A DNA stretch of 64,000 nucleotides, taken from NCBI RefSeq assembly GCF_900176515.1, contig NZ_FWXV01000020.1, positions 1 to 64,000 on the forward strand, written 5' to 3'. The stretch's first letter is position 1. Every line of letters begins with the position of its first letter. The notes beneath the pieces were generated by a model. It ran no database searches. It was not told the DNA's origin and worked only from the letters and a program-made list of their open reading frames with translations. Shown here in pieces: positions 36,128 through 44,593 of the stretch. This DNA is from Kibdelosporangium aridum (GTDB lineage: Bacteria; Actinomycetota; Actinomycetes; Mycobacteriales; Pseudonocardiaceae). The position numbers and the translations under genes are program-made.

Positions 36128-36901
36128 TCAGAGCGCGACGTCAGCGAGCGTGGTGCCAAGACGGGCGCGGTTGAGGAAGGCGACGCTGGTACCGCTGTTG
36201 CTACCGGAGCGGTAGACGCCCCACTTGTGGTTGATGTGGCTGCCCCACAACGTCGGGCAGGGATAGCGGGTCTGGCCGTTGCTGAACCTCTGCTGGACAC
36301 CGTTCCACCAGAACTCCACCCAGCCGTCGCCGCCTCGAGACACTCGCATCCCGACCACGATCCGGTTCCACTGGTTCACCGGGAACCTGGTCGACCAGAT
36401 GTGCCTGGTCGCGCCCGCCGGTGCGGTGAGCTGAAAGTGCAGCATGCCGTCGCCTACCGTGCGCAGCACGAACGGGCCGGACTTCGCCTGCCCACCGCTC
36501 GCTCCAGAGATGTGCAGCTGATACACGGCGATCCACGCGTTGTTCGGGTTGACGTTCCACAATGCCCGCCAGCCCATGTAGAGGGTGCGTCCCTCGTATG
36601 CCGAGTTCAGGCGTAGTACTGAACCGTCGGGATTGCGCAATCCTCTGCTCTCGCAACGCTCCTTGCCGTTGGACCAGTCCTGGGTCTGGTACCGGAAACA
36701 CCGGCCGAAGGTGCCCTGCGGGTCATTCGCCACCGTTATCGAGCCCGGATCCCGCTCGAGGCCGTCGAACACGCTGGTTCCCCTGGCGGGGTCGCCATCC
36801 CAGATGACCGACTGCGGGGTCACGTCCGCCACGGCAGGCGTCGCGCCCAATAGTGGTACTGCGGCTGTCCCCAGCAGCACGCGTCGTCGTTTGATACCCA
36901 T
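36128..36901 (-). CDS. Secreted polysaccharide lyase-like protein (heparin lyase I fold)
   Basis: A 257-residue protein with a twin-arginine leader (GIKRRRVLLGTAAVPLLGAT). The jelly-roll pattern of Polysacc_lyase/heparin-lyase I proteins is visible: VIWDGDPARGTSVFDGLE, RCESRGLRNPDGS, YMGWRALWNVNPN, AVYQLHISG, NQWNRIVVGMRVSRGGDGWV, EFWWNGVQQRF and LWGSHINHKWGVYRSG. It would cleave or bind uronate-containing polysaccharide outside the cell. It stands alone. Substrate unknown. Confidence 0.78.
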   Translation of the reverse strand: MGIKRRRVLLGTAAVPLLGATPAVADVTPQSVIWDGDPARGTSVFDGLERDPGSITVANDPQGTFGRCFRYQTQDWSNGKERCESRGLRNPDGSVLRLNSAYEGRTLYMGWRALWNVNPNNAWIAVYQLHISGASGGQAKSGPFVLRTVGDGMLHFQLTAPAGATRHIWSTRFPVNQWNRIVVGMRVSRGGDGWVEFWWNGVQQRFSNGQTRYPCPTLWGSHINHKWGVYRSGSNSGTSVAFLNRARLGTTLADVAL

Positions 36902-37049
36902 CGAATCTCTCCCAAAGTAGGCAGATATCCGATGTATCGTACGAAATTCACGGTTGCGGTGGTTGAAATGTGTCAGTAGCCGGAAAAGAGCGGATGTATG
37001 TCCGTTCGCGCGAGCAGCGGGGCGTCAACAACCTCATGACCCGCGACAG

Positions 37050-37931
37050 CTAGTCCAGGAATGCCTTGGTTTCGGCGAGAATCTCGGCAAAGGAGCCGAC
37101 ACCGAGGGACAGATGCCCTTCGCCCGGCAATAGGTGTGGACGGACATCCGGGAGGTGTTCGGCCAGGAACGCGCCGTGCCGCGGGGCAACCATTCGATCC
37201 TCGGACCCATGCCACACCGCGACCGGGCGCTGGACATCGGCGAGTGCGAAACCCCACGGCCGGACGAACGCGAGGAAGTCGTCGACCCAGCCGTCGATGC
37301 CGACGCGGGTCGCCTCCTTGAAGCTCGCAGCGATGTAGTCGGCGTAGCCTCCGGTGAGAACGGCGCGATCGGGGGCGTCCACGAGACTGCCGAGCATGCC
37401 GGCCACCCCGGCGCCGTCGAGCGTGGCGATCTGGTCCGCGAACGGTTTGATGAACTCACGCAACGAGTTCTCTCCGGCACCGGCCGCGTCGAACTGGGCG
37501 ACATTGGTCTGGTCCATACCATCGGTCCAGTCGAGCCCGGCGGTGACGAACTCGGTCCGCGGGGCGAGCCCGCCTACAGTCACGGCCCCCGCGCACCGGC
37601 TGGGCAGCAGTGCCGCGCAAGCCAGCGCGTGCGGGCCACCACCGGACAGACCGGCTGTCACGAACTCGCCGGCTCCCAGCGCGTCCAGTACCGTTGCGGA
37701 ATCTACCGCGGCATCGGCCACTGTGCGCCCCGGCGACCGGTCAGAGCCGCCGTTACCTGGCCGTGTGTAGGAGATCCACCGGAATCCGGCTGCCTTCGCC
37801 GCCGCGACAAGGGGCGCGTAGTACTCGGCAGCGCCCGGGGTTCCGTGGTGGAACAGCAGTGCGGGCGCATGTTCCGGCCCTTCCGCGAAGACATCGAGAC
37901 GCCTGCTGTCGGACGCCTGGACTGTGCTCAC
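37050..37931 (-). CDS. Alpha/beta hydrolase
   Basis: A 293-residue protein with HHGTPGAAEYYAPLVAAAK (oxyanion HG), SYTRPGNGGSDRSPGR, the nucleophile elbow AGLSGGGPHALAC, the acid Asp in WHGSEDRMVAP, and the His in LPGEGHLSLG. The triad is complete. No signal peptide. Similar proteins are often called proline-iminopeptidase-like or lipase-like hydrolases; substrate unknown. A short unannotated gap (36,902-37,049) separates it from the lyase gene. Confidence 0.88.
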   Translation of the reverse strand: MSTVQASDSRRLDVFAEGPEHAPALLFHHGTPGAAEYYAPLVAAAKAAGFRWISYTRPGNGGSDRSPGRTVADAAVDSATVLDALGAGEFVTAGLSGGGPHALACAALLPSRCAGAVTVGGLAPRTEFVTAGLDWTDGMDQTNVAQFDAAGAGENSLREFIKPFADQIATLDGAGVAGMLGSLVDAPDRAVLTGGYADYIAASFKEATRVGIDGWVDDFLAFVRPWGFALADVQRPVAVWHGSEDRMVAPRHGAFLAEHLPDVRPHLLPGEGHLSLGVGSFAEILAETKAFLD

Positions 37932-38344
37932 TCGTCATCCTCCGTCGTAGCCGTGGACACGAAAGCCATGCTATGGGCCTGAGGGCCTACAACAAGTCAC
38001 CCTCAACGTGTTGCCACGTCGTCAATCTAGCCGGCCAGCCGGTGCGAGCCGCGGACGTCCGAGACAGTGGATCTGTTGTCCCTCAAGCACATCCGGTATG
38101 TTCAGCGGAATGATCCTGTCCAAACTGGTGGACCTGTACGCGTCTGGCAAGAGTTGGCCATCTTCGTGGGAGTAGGTGTTCGGTTTCGCTGTGTCGTCTT
38201 TCGCTTGACATCCACAGAGACTGTTTCTCCTGGTTCAGTGCACACTGGCATTGGCGCGAGTCCGCCATTTCGTTGTTTCGGGCATCGGCGCGCTGGCATG
38301 CAGGTTGCCCTGCGTTTCCTGGAATCGAGGAGATGCCGTGATCA
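37932..38344. other. Intergenic stretch, no gene seen
   Basis: About 410 bp. Short overlapping frames on both strands lack protein-like features. No repeat or clear hairpin was noticed. Confidence 0.4.
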
Positions 38345-38593
38345 TTGGTAGACCCATGCCGCTACGCCGACGCCGTCGACGCCATCGCTGACAGCTACCT
38401 GATCCAACTGCGCGACAAGGCGTTTCCGGCCGCCTCCCGGCAAGGCACGGCTCTGGCCGAGCGTCACGGCGCCGAGGTGACCCGTGTGTTCCAGCACGCC
38501 GTGAACGGGTTCGCGGCCAGGATGACCCGAACCGTGGACGGCCCGGGCCAGGCGGGCCTGGCTCCGGGCACCTCGGCGGATCAGATCAGCTGA
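38345..38593 (+). pseudogene. Subtilase propeptide (inhibitor I9) fragment
   Basis: The reading IADSYLIQLRDKAFPAASRQ, GTALAERHGAEVTRVFQHAV, NGFAARMT matches the propeptide of secreted S8 proteases ('Y.V.L.D', 'HGAEV..V..HALNGFAA'). No signal peptide precedes it. It stops at 38593 before any catalytic domain and overlaps the end of the opposite-strand GH36 gene by 8 nt. Confidence 0.6.
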
Positions 38594-40658
38594 TCGGCTC
38601 CGCCACGATGATCTGGAACTGCTCGAAGGTCACCTTCACGGTGTTGTGCTGGGCGTCGACGGTGCCGAGCGAGACACCGTTGAACGGGTCCGTGAGGCGG
38701 TACCGGCTGCGGCCCAGGCCGCGCAGTTCGACCTTGCCGTGCCACCGGTCGGCGTAGAAGGCGTAGTGCAGAGTCTTGTCCTTGGCGACGACATGCGCCT
38801 CGGGCTTGTCGAAACCGATGTCGTACAGCTCGCCCCGGTACTCGCCGGTGGACAGCATGTTCTTCTTGTACAGGCCTACCCATTTGCGCCAGAAGACCTC
38901 CTTCTCCGGGGTGAGCACGTACGGATCGTTCGGAGAGGCCTGCGGGTAGGTGAACTTGGTCGACAGCACCGCTCCCACGCCGTAACTGGACGCGAAGTCG
39001 TCGCCGCCGTCGCTCAGTTCCACGTGGTCGCCCGCGTAGCTGCTGCCCGAACCCATCATCGCTTTCATCGTCTTGCCCTTGGTGCGAACCTGGTAGGACG
39101 ACAGCGGGTCCGAGGCCGGGTACTGGTCGACGTAGGGCAGGTTGTGGAAGGCGAAGGCCGTGCCGCAGGGGCAGAGCTCGACGACGGCGTCGCGGTTCGC
39201 CTTATGCACCGCGTCGTACACCCGCTTCCAGAACCGCGCCACGCCTTCGGTCGACTCCTCGGGGCGGGCGTGGCCGTGCGCCGGATTGTGGCACGGGATG
39301 ACGGCGTTGAGGTGCTGGCCGTCGATCTTGAGCCCTTCATAGCCCCAGTCGCGGATGAACTTCCTCGCCTGCGCGACGAAGTAGTCCACAGTGGGCTCGT
39401 ACGCCGGGCACAAGGTGAAGGCGTCCCACCAGGTGACCACCTGCTTGTTGCCGTCACGGTCCAACAGCAGCATGTCGGGGCGTTGCCTGAACAGGTTGCT
39501 GTCGGGGTCGGCCGCGAGCGGGGCCCACCACAGACGCGGCCGCAGTCCCGCGTCCCGGATCTGCTTGGTGAAGGCTCGCATGTCCGCTTCACCGCGCGGG
39601 AACTTCTGCGTATTGATGTCCCAGTCGCCCTCGTTGGTCTGCCAGCCGTCGTCGAGCACAGCCCACTTGAGACCGACATCGGCCACCTTCGGGAGCGTCC
39701 CGACGATCTGCTCGACGGTGAAACCACGTTCGTAACCCCAGGCGCACCAGATGGGCTCAACTGCGGCACTGGGCGTCTCGGGTGCGCGTTGACCGATGTC
39801 GCCCATGTATTGCCGATAGCGTTGCAGCGGCACGAAATGGTCGCGCGGGTGTGCCGTCAGGAACGTGGTGTCGGTGGTCAGCTGCTTGCCCGGTTGCAGG
39901 GCACGGGGCGTGTCGCCTTCGATGGCGATGCTCGCGCCGCCGCCCGTTCTGCGCACGGGCATGCGCAGGATCCTGGCCACGGGTTCGACGTGTCCGATGG
40001 ACAGGCCCGCGTCGCGGCGCCAGACAGTCGCCAGCGGAGTACCGCCGCCGTAGTCGGAGGACACCATCCCGAGCGAGTTCTCCTGGGCGAACCCGTCCGT
40101 CATCTGCTGCACCCAGTCGCGGCGGTCCTCGTGCGTGGTACCGGAGAAGGTGTAGAACCCGCCCGGTGCGTCCAGGAGTTCGTGGGCACCGTTGCGCCAC
40201 CCGGTCACGTTCAGCACGGCGCCGGACAGGTTGGTGTAGGTCACCGTCATCACGACCATCCCCGCGAGGCGCTCGAAGGAGGTCAGCTCGACCGTCTTCC
40301 GTACGCCTTCAGCGGAGTCGCCCTGGATCGTCACCTGGATCCCCGCTCCGTGCCGGGGGTGCCACGTCTTGCGAGTCTGGTGGCTGCGGTAAGCGAACGC
40401 GTCGATCGTCCTGTTGCCCAGTAACAGAGCTTCTCCAGCGTCGAAGCGCGTGACGTTGGCGCCCTTCAAAGCCACTCGGCTACGCAGCTTGTCGTCGAAC
40501 TCCACAGTGATGGAGGTGTCGCCGACCCCCACGAGGTCGGGTCCACGGTTCGGTGCGGCGGCTGCTGATCCGGCGCCGCCGGCCAGAACGGGAAACGCGG
40601 CCGCGCCTGCACCTCCCAGCGCCACCTTCAGCACAGTTCGCCGCTTCATGTTGGCCAT
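38586..40658 (-). CDS. Exported GH36-type alpha-galactosidase-like glycoside hydrolase
   Basis: A 690-residue protein with a twin-arginine leader (MANMKRRTVLKVALGG). An N-terminal beta-sandwich runs to about residue 300. The barrel then has WCAWGYERGFTVEQIVG, LKWAVLDDGWQTNEGDWDIN, PRLWWAPLAADPDS, GYEGLKIDGQHLNAV (nucleophile Asp in KID), VELCPCGTAFAFHNLP and ASDPLSSYQVRTK. This is clan GH-D, closest to GH36. Specificity for galactosides versus N-acetylgalactosaminides cannot be read from the sequence; the downstream amino-sugar-type genes make the latter plausible. AAGGGGAG precedes the ATG. Confidence 0.88.
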   Translation of the reverse strand: MANMKRRTVLKVALGGAGAAAFPVLAGGAGSAAAAPNRGPDLVGVGDTSITVEFDDKLRSRVALKGANVTRFDAGEALLLGNRTIDAFAYRSHQTRKTWHPRHGAGIQVTIQGDSAEGVRKTVELTSFERLAGMVVMTVTYTNLSGAVLNVTGWRNGAHELLDAPGGFYTFSGTTHEDRRDWVQQMTDGFAQENSLGMVSSDYGGGTPLATVWRRDAGLSIGHVEPVARILRMPVRRTGGGASIAIEGDTPRALQPGKQLTTDTTFLTAHPRDHFVPLQRYRQYMGDIGQRAPETPSAAVEPIWCAWGYERGFTVEQIVGTLPKVADVGLKWAVLDDGWQTNEGDWDINTQKFPRGEADMRAFTKQIRDAGLRPRLWWAPLAADPDSNLFRQRPDMLLLDRDGNKQVVTWWDAFTLCPAYEPTVDYFVAQARKFIRDWGYEGLKIDGQHLNAVIPCHNPAHGHARPEESTEGVARFWKRVYDAVHKANRDAVVELCPCGTAFAFHNLPYVDQYPASDPLSSYQVRTKGKTMKAMMGSGSSYAGDHVELSDGGDDFASSYGVGAVLSTKFTYPQASPNDPYVLTPEKEVFWRKWVGLYKKNMLSTGEYRGELYDIGFDKPEAHVVAKDKTLHYAFYADRWHGKVELRGLGRSRYRLTDPFNGVSLGTVDAQHNTVKVTFEQFQIIVAEPIS

Positions 40659-40724
40659 GTCGAACTCCCCTTCGTTGTCAGGTGCGTGTCCGACAGCGAG
40701 TCGGCGGTCTACCCGGCGAACGTA

Positions 40725-40815
40725 AGTGGTCTAAAAATGGCTTGTCAATGGGTTGTATCGGTATGCTCCGGTCGTCCGATTTGGGGCCAAAAAGGACCGG
40801 TATCGTTCTGGTATG
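40725..40815. promoter_or_regulatory. GH36/GntR divergent control region with tandem GGTAT repeats
   Basis: Between the divergent genes there are GGTATGC (40760-40766), GGTATCG (40799-40805) and GGTATGC (40810-40816). The last two are spaced 11 bp, and the last overlaps the regulator's ATG. AGTGGTCTA at 40725-40733 matches one half of a DasR-type site. An operator spanning the start codon suggests autorepression and possibly a leaderless transcript. Confidence 0.5.
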
Positions 40816-41601
40816 CCCGTTGTGAAGACGCCGCTGCCCCGTGGCCTGTTGGCGGACGACGCGTTGCCGCTGTACGAGCGCACCGCCGCGCAGCTGCTGG
40901 ACGATCTGCGTGCCACCGCGGCGTGCGCGGGCGACCGACTGCCCTCCGAGCGAGCGCTGGCGACCCGATACGGCGTGTCACGCGTGACTCTGCGAGCCGC
41001 TCTCGCTGAACTGGAGGCGCGAGGCATCGTGCGGCCCACGTCGTCGCGCGGGTGGTTCGTCGCCGAGCTTGACCAGTCGGCCGAACCTGCGGCGGCGTCT
41101 GTGGCGACAGCGCCTCAGGTCCAGGGCTTCGCCGACTACGCCGAGGTCAACGGCCTGACGGCGAGCAGCCGGGTACTGTCCGCCACGGTTCGCCCGGCGA
41201 CGGTGCCCGAGTCCGAACACCTCCGCATCGCGCCCGGCGCCGACCTCTTCGACCTCCACCGGTTGCGCTTCCTCGACGACCTGGTGGTCGTGCTCGAGCA
41301 CAACCGCCTCCCGTTGACGGTCTGCCCTGCTCTGGCGGACACCGACTTCAACAACGCCTCGCTGTACGCCACCCTGCGCGCGGCGGACCCACCACAGCTG
41401 CCGCGCGTCGCCGACTACTCGGTCGAGGCCCGACACCCGACGCCACGGGAGATGGAGCTGCTCGAGACCGGCGACACCATGCCGATGCTCGTCGCGACCC
41501 AGCTGACCTTCAACCAGGACGACCGCCCGATCGAACTGACCGTCCAGGTCTACCGGGGCGACCGTTACCGCTTCCGGGCCTCCATCACCAACCGGACCTG
41601 A
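40813..41601 (+). CDS. GntR-family regulator with UTRA ligand domain (HutC subfamily), copy 1
   Basis: About 262 residues from the ATG at 40813 (MPVVKTPLPRGLL); the longer frame from 40753 covers the operator and is rejected. The winged helix reads LPLYERTAAQLLDDLRATAA, RLPSERALATRYGVSRVTLR, AALAELEARGIVRPTSSRGW. The UTRA domain follows (LRIAPGADLFDLHRLRFLDD, VLEHNRLPLTVCPALAD, PIELTVQVYRGDRYRFR). UTRA domains bind sugar phosphates or related ligands. It is a paralogue of the convergent regulator at 41.66 kb. The divergent GH36 gene is its likely target. Confidence 0.9.
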   Translation: MPVVKTPLPRGLLADDALPLYERTAAQLLDDLRATAACAGDRLPSERALATRYGVSRVTLRAALAELEARGIVRPTSSRGWFVAELDQSAEPAAASVATAPQVQGFADYAEVNGLTASSRVLSATVRPATVPESEHLRIAPGADLFDLHRLRFLDDLVVVLEHNRLPLTVCPALADTDFNNASLYATLRAADPPQLPRVADYSVEARHPTPREMELLETGDTMPMLVATQLTFNQDDRPIELTVQVYRGDRYRFRASITNRT

Positions 41602-41659
41602 TCTTGGGCGTGGTCTCCCTTTGCGCCTAGGTCGTGTCACGAGGACTTTGAGACACGGC

Positions 41660-42436
41660 CTAGGTGATGGCGGCGCGGAACTGGTATCGGTCGCCCCGGT
41701 ACGCCTGGTCGGTGAGTTCCAATGGGTGGCCGTGCTGGCTGTAGGTCAGCTGTCGTGCCATCAAGACTGGGACAGACGTGCCCGCCAACTCCAGCAGGCG
41801 GCCCTCCTCGCGGTTGGGAGGCCGGGCTTCCACGGCGTACTCCGCGTGCCGCGGGATCTGGGGAGGATCGGCGGTCAGCAGCGTGGCGTACAGCGACGCG
41901 TGGGTGAAGTCCGTGTCGACGAGGACCGGGCACAGGGCGAGCGGTAGCCGGTTGTGTTCGAGGGCGACGACCATGCCGTTGAGGGAGCGGAGCCGCCGCA
42001 TCTCGAAGAGGCTGTCGCCCGGGGTGATCCGCAGGCGTTGTGCCTCCCGGACAGTGCAGGGGCGGACACGGGACAACAGCACCCGGGTGCTGAGCGGGAT
42101 GCGGTGTTTGCGGGCGTAGTCCGCGAATCCCTCGACGTGTGCGGTCGCGGTCGCGGCGGTCACCTCGCCGGCGACGAACCAGCCGCGGGCGGGCGCGGCC
42201 TGGACTGCGCCGTGCTCGGCGAGCAGTCCCAGCGCAGAGCGCATGGTCACCCGGGAGACGTGGTAGCGCTCGGCGAGGATCCGTTCGGACGGGAGACGGT
42301 CGCTGCTGCGCGCTCCGCTTGCCCGCAGGTCTTCCCACAACTGGCCCGCGACTCGCTCGTACAAGGGAACCGACTCCGGACCGAAGGCGCCGCGGGGGAG
42401 TGCCAGCGGCCGTAATCCGTGGTCGGAGCCTTGCAT
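41660..42436 (-). CDS. GntR-family regulator with UTRA ligand domain, copy 2
   Basis: A 258-residue paralogue of the neighbour, sharing SVPLYERVAGQLWEDLRASG, RLPSERILAERYHVSRVTMR and SALGLLAEHGAVQAAPARGW, then a UTRA domain (LRITPGDSLFEMRRLRSLNG, VALEHNRLPLALCPVLVDTD, GHPLELTDQAYRGDRYQFRA). Its ATG lies inside CTGGTATG, the same arrangement as in the first copy. It is divergent from the SIS/kinase/transporter operon and probably controls it. The two regulators are convergent, 58 nt apart. Confidence 0.9.
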   Translation of the reverse strand: MQGSDHGLRPLALPRGAFGPESVPLYERVAGQLWEDLRASGARSSDRLPSERILAERYHVSRVTMRSALGLLAEHGAVQAAPARGWFVAGEVTAATATAHVEGFADYARKHRIPLSTRVLLSRVRPCTVREAQRLRITPGDSLFEMRRLRSLNGMVVALEHNRLPLALCPVLVDTDFTHASLYATLLTADPPQIPRHAEYAVEARPPNREEGRLLELAGTSVPVLMARQLTYSQHGHPLELTDQAYRGDRYQFRAAIT

Positions 42437-42457
42437 ACCAGTATCGTACCAGTAGTA
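42434..42457. promoter_or_regulatory. Tandem ATACCAG-type operator between GntR copy 2 and the SIS operon
   Basis: ATACCAGTATC (42435-42445) and GTACCAGTAGT (42446-42456) are 11-bp direct repeats. The first contains the palindrome ATACCAGTAT and covers the start codon of the regulator. The motif matches the repeats before the other GntR gene, so both sites may be bound by both paralogues. Confidence 0.5.
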
Positions 42458-42498
42458 GTTTCATTGCAGACCAGTCTGGCCGTCCTTACTTTCTCCGC

Positions 42499-43599
42499 AT
42501 GACCGAGGACCTGTGGACCGCACGGGAAATCGCCCAACAGCCAGACGTGTGGCGCGCGCTCGCCGGCTCCCTGGGCGCCGATCAGGGACGGATCGACGCG
42601 TTTCTCGCGCCACTGTTGGCGCGTAACGACTTGCGGATCGTGCTCACCGGCGCTGGCACGTCAGCGTTCGCCGGGCAAATCCTCGCTCCCGGGCTGACGC
42701 GGGCGCTACGCCGTCGTGTGGACGCGGTGGCCACCACAGATCTGGTGAGCAACCCGCGTGAGCACCTGGCCGAGGACTACCCGACACTGTTGGTCTCCTT
42801 CGCCCGTTCCGGGGACAGCCCTGAGTCGCTCGCCGCGGTCCAGCTCGCCGACGAGGTGTTGACCGACTGCTGGCACCTGATCCTCACTTGCAACCCGGAC
42901 GGACGGTTGTACCGAACCACGAGCGGCAGCCGCAGCCTCGCGCTTCTGATGCCCGAAGGCACCAACGACCGCGGATTCGCCATGACCTCCAGCGTCACCA
43001 GCATGATGCTGGCCGCGCTGACTGTGCTGGGTGGACGCCACGACATCGCGCTGCTCGCCGACGTCGCAGCAGCCGCGCTGCCGGACCTGGCCAAGCGGGC
43101 ACGAGAACTGGCCGAGGACCATGCGGACCGGTTCGTCTACCTCGGCAGCGGCCTGCTGACCGGAGTGGCCCGCGAGTCCGCGCTCAAACTGCTCGAGCTG
43201 ACCGCCGGCGGCGTCGTGAGCTACTTCGACTCGCCGCTGGGATTCCGGCACGGCCCCAAGTCGGTGCTCACCGCCACCACGGTGGTGGTCGTGTACCTGT
43301 CCAACGACCCCTACACGCGCCGCTACGACCTCGACATCGTGCACGAGCTCCGCTCAGCTCTGCCCGACGGGCAGCTGATCACCGTGGGATGCCGCGACGA
43401 CGCGGAAGAGGAGACTTGGTCGTTCCCAGGACTCGGCCACCTGCCTGATGTCGCCGTCGCACCGGTACTCCTGCTGGCCGCCCAGCACATCGCCCTGGCA
43501 ACGTCACGTGCACTGGGGCTCAGTCCCGACAATCCTTTCCCGGCCCGCGAGGTGAACCGAGTCGTGGAGGGAGTCACCATCCATGCGCTCGACCAGTGA
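42499..43599 (+). CDS. SIS-domain sugar-phosphate isomerase/deaminase (AgaS-like)
   Basis: A 366-residue protein from the ATG at 42499. Two SIS domains are visible: IVLTGAGTSAFAGQIL, TTDLVSNPREHLAEDYPTLL, VSFARSGDSPESLAAVQLAD (Ser-rich phosphosugar loop), then FVYLGSGLLTGVARESALKL, LELTAGGVVSYFDSPLGFRH and GPKSVLTATTVVVV. This arrangement matches AgaS/GlmS-C-like enzymes acting on galactosamine- or glucosamine-6-phosphate. It is first in an operon with the kinase (17-nt overlap) and transporter. It would convert the phosphorylated amino sugar toward central metabolism. Confidence 0.87.
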   Translation: MTEDLWTAREIAQQPDVWRALAGSLGADQGRIDAFLAPLLARNDLRIVLTGAGTSAFAGQILAPGLTRALRRRVDAVATTDLVSNPREHLAEDYPTLLVSFARSGDSPESLAAVQLADEVLTDCWHLILTCNPDGRLYRTTSGSRSLALLMPEGTNDRGFAMTSSVTSMMLAALTVLGGRHDIALLADVAAAALPDLAKRARELAEDHADRFVYLGSGLLTGVARESALKLLELTAGGVVSYFDSPLGFRHGPKSVLTATTVVVVYLSNDPYTRRYDLDIVHELRSALPDGQLITVGCRDDAEEETWSFPGLGHLPDVAVAPVLLLAAQHIALATSRALGLSPDNPFPAREVNRVVEGVTIHALDQ

Positions 43600-44593
43600 C
43601 CTTGGCATGTTCCTCGGCGTGGACGGCGGCGGCACCAAGACCGCGTTCGCGCTGCTGACAGGTGACGGCGAGCTCCTCGCCACCGCTCTGGCCCCGAGCA
43701 GTTACTACCTCGGGCGGAACATCGGCCTGGTCGAGGACGTCCTGCGCAGCGGCGTCGCGTCGGTCTGCGGCGAAACCCGTATCACCCCGGCGGACATCAC
43801 CTACGCGTTCGTCGCGCTTCCGGGCTATGGCGAGGTCAGCGGCGATCTTGCGGCCTTGAACGCCATCCCGGACCGGGTGCTCGGTCACCAGCGGTACGGC
43901 TGTGACAACGACATGGTGGCCGGCTGGGCGGGGTCGCTGGGAGCCGTTGACGGCGTCAACGTGATCGCCGGCACCGGATCCATGACCTACGGCGAACACA
44001 ACGGCCGCGGGCTGCGCGTCGGCGGCTGGGGCGAGCTGTTCGACGACGAGGGGTCGGCCTATTGGATCGCCATCCGTGGGCTGAACGCGTTCGCGCGGAT
44101 GTCTGACGGCCGGCTGCCCGCTGGGCCGCTGCACAAGCACATTGCCGACCATCTGAGGCTCGCCACCGACTTGGACCTTGTCGACGTGGTGCTCAACCGG
44201 TGGCAGGGCGACCGGATGAAGGTGGCATCCCTGGCCCGGGTCGTCACCGCGGCTGCGGCCGACGGCGACACCACCTGCGTGGAGATCCTCCGCGAGGCGG
44301 GCAGGCGGCTGGCCGACCTCGTGAAGACCACCATCGCCCAGCTCGGCTACGCGCCCGGCGACATCGTCCCAGTCTCGTGGTCCGGCGGCGTCTTCGCGAG
44401 CGAGGAGGTGCGTGGCGCGTTCCATGAACGCCTCGCTGACACGCCGGTCGATCTGCGCGACCCGCTCCTCCCGCCTGTCCTCGGTGCTGCGCTGTACGCG
44501 GCCCGCTTGGCCGGCACACCACTGCGCACCGAGGCCGTCGACCGGCTACGGACCCACGCGACCACCGTATTCCAAGGAGGCAATGATGCCTGA
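43583..44593 (+). CDS. BadF/BcrA-type ATPase, N-acetylhexosamine kinase-like
   Basis: A 336-residue ASKHA-fold kinase with the phosphate-1 motif FLGVDGGGTKTAFALL, the conserved SSYYLGRNIG segment, FVALPGYGEV, DNDMVAGWAGSLG (catalytic Asp region), VIAGTGSMTYGE (phosphate-2), GGWGELFDDEGSAYWIAIRG and VSWSGGVFASE (adenosine motif). This order is that of GlcNAc-kinase-like BadF proteins. It would phosphorylate the sugar released by the GH36 enzyme, and its start overlaps the SIS gene by 17 nt. Substrate assignment is inferred from the operon. Confidence 0.88.
   Translation: MRSTSDLGMFLGVDGGGTKTAFALLTGDGELLATALAPSSYYLGRNIGLVEDVLRSGVASVCGETRITPADITYAFVALPGYGEVSGDLAALNAIPDRVLGHQRYGCDNDMVAGWAGSLGAVDGVNVIAGTGSMTYGEHNGRGLRVGGWGELFDDEGSAYWIAIRGLNAFARMSDGRLPAGPLHKHIADHLRLATDLDLVDVVLNRWQGDRMKVASLARVVTAAAADGDTTCVEILREAGRRLADLVKTTIAQLGYAPGDIVPVSWSGGVFASEEVRGAFHERLADTPVDLRDPLLPPVLGAALYAARLAGTPLRTEAVDRLRTHATTVFQGGNDA

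Noticed and set aside
38646..40424. 592-codon plus-strand frame
   Set aside because: It is antisense to the GH36 gene, whose frame has a Tat leader, ribosome-binding site and barrel motifs.
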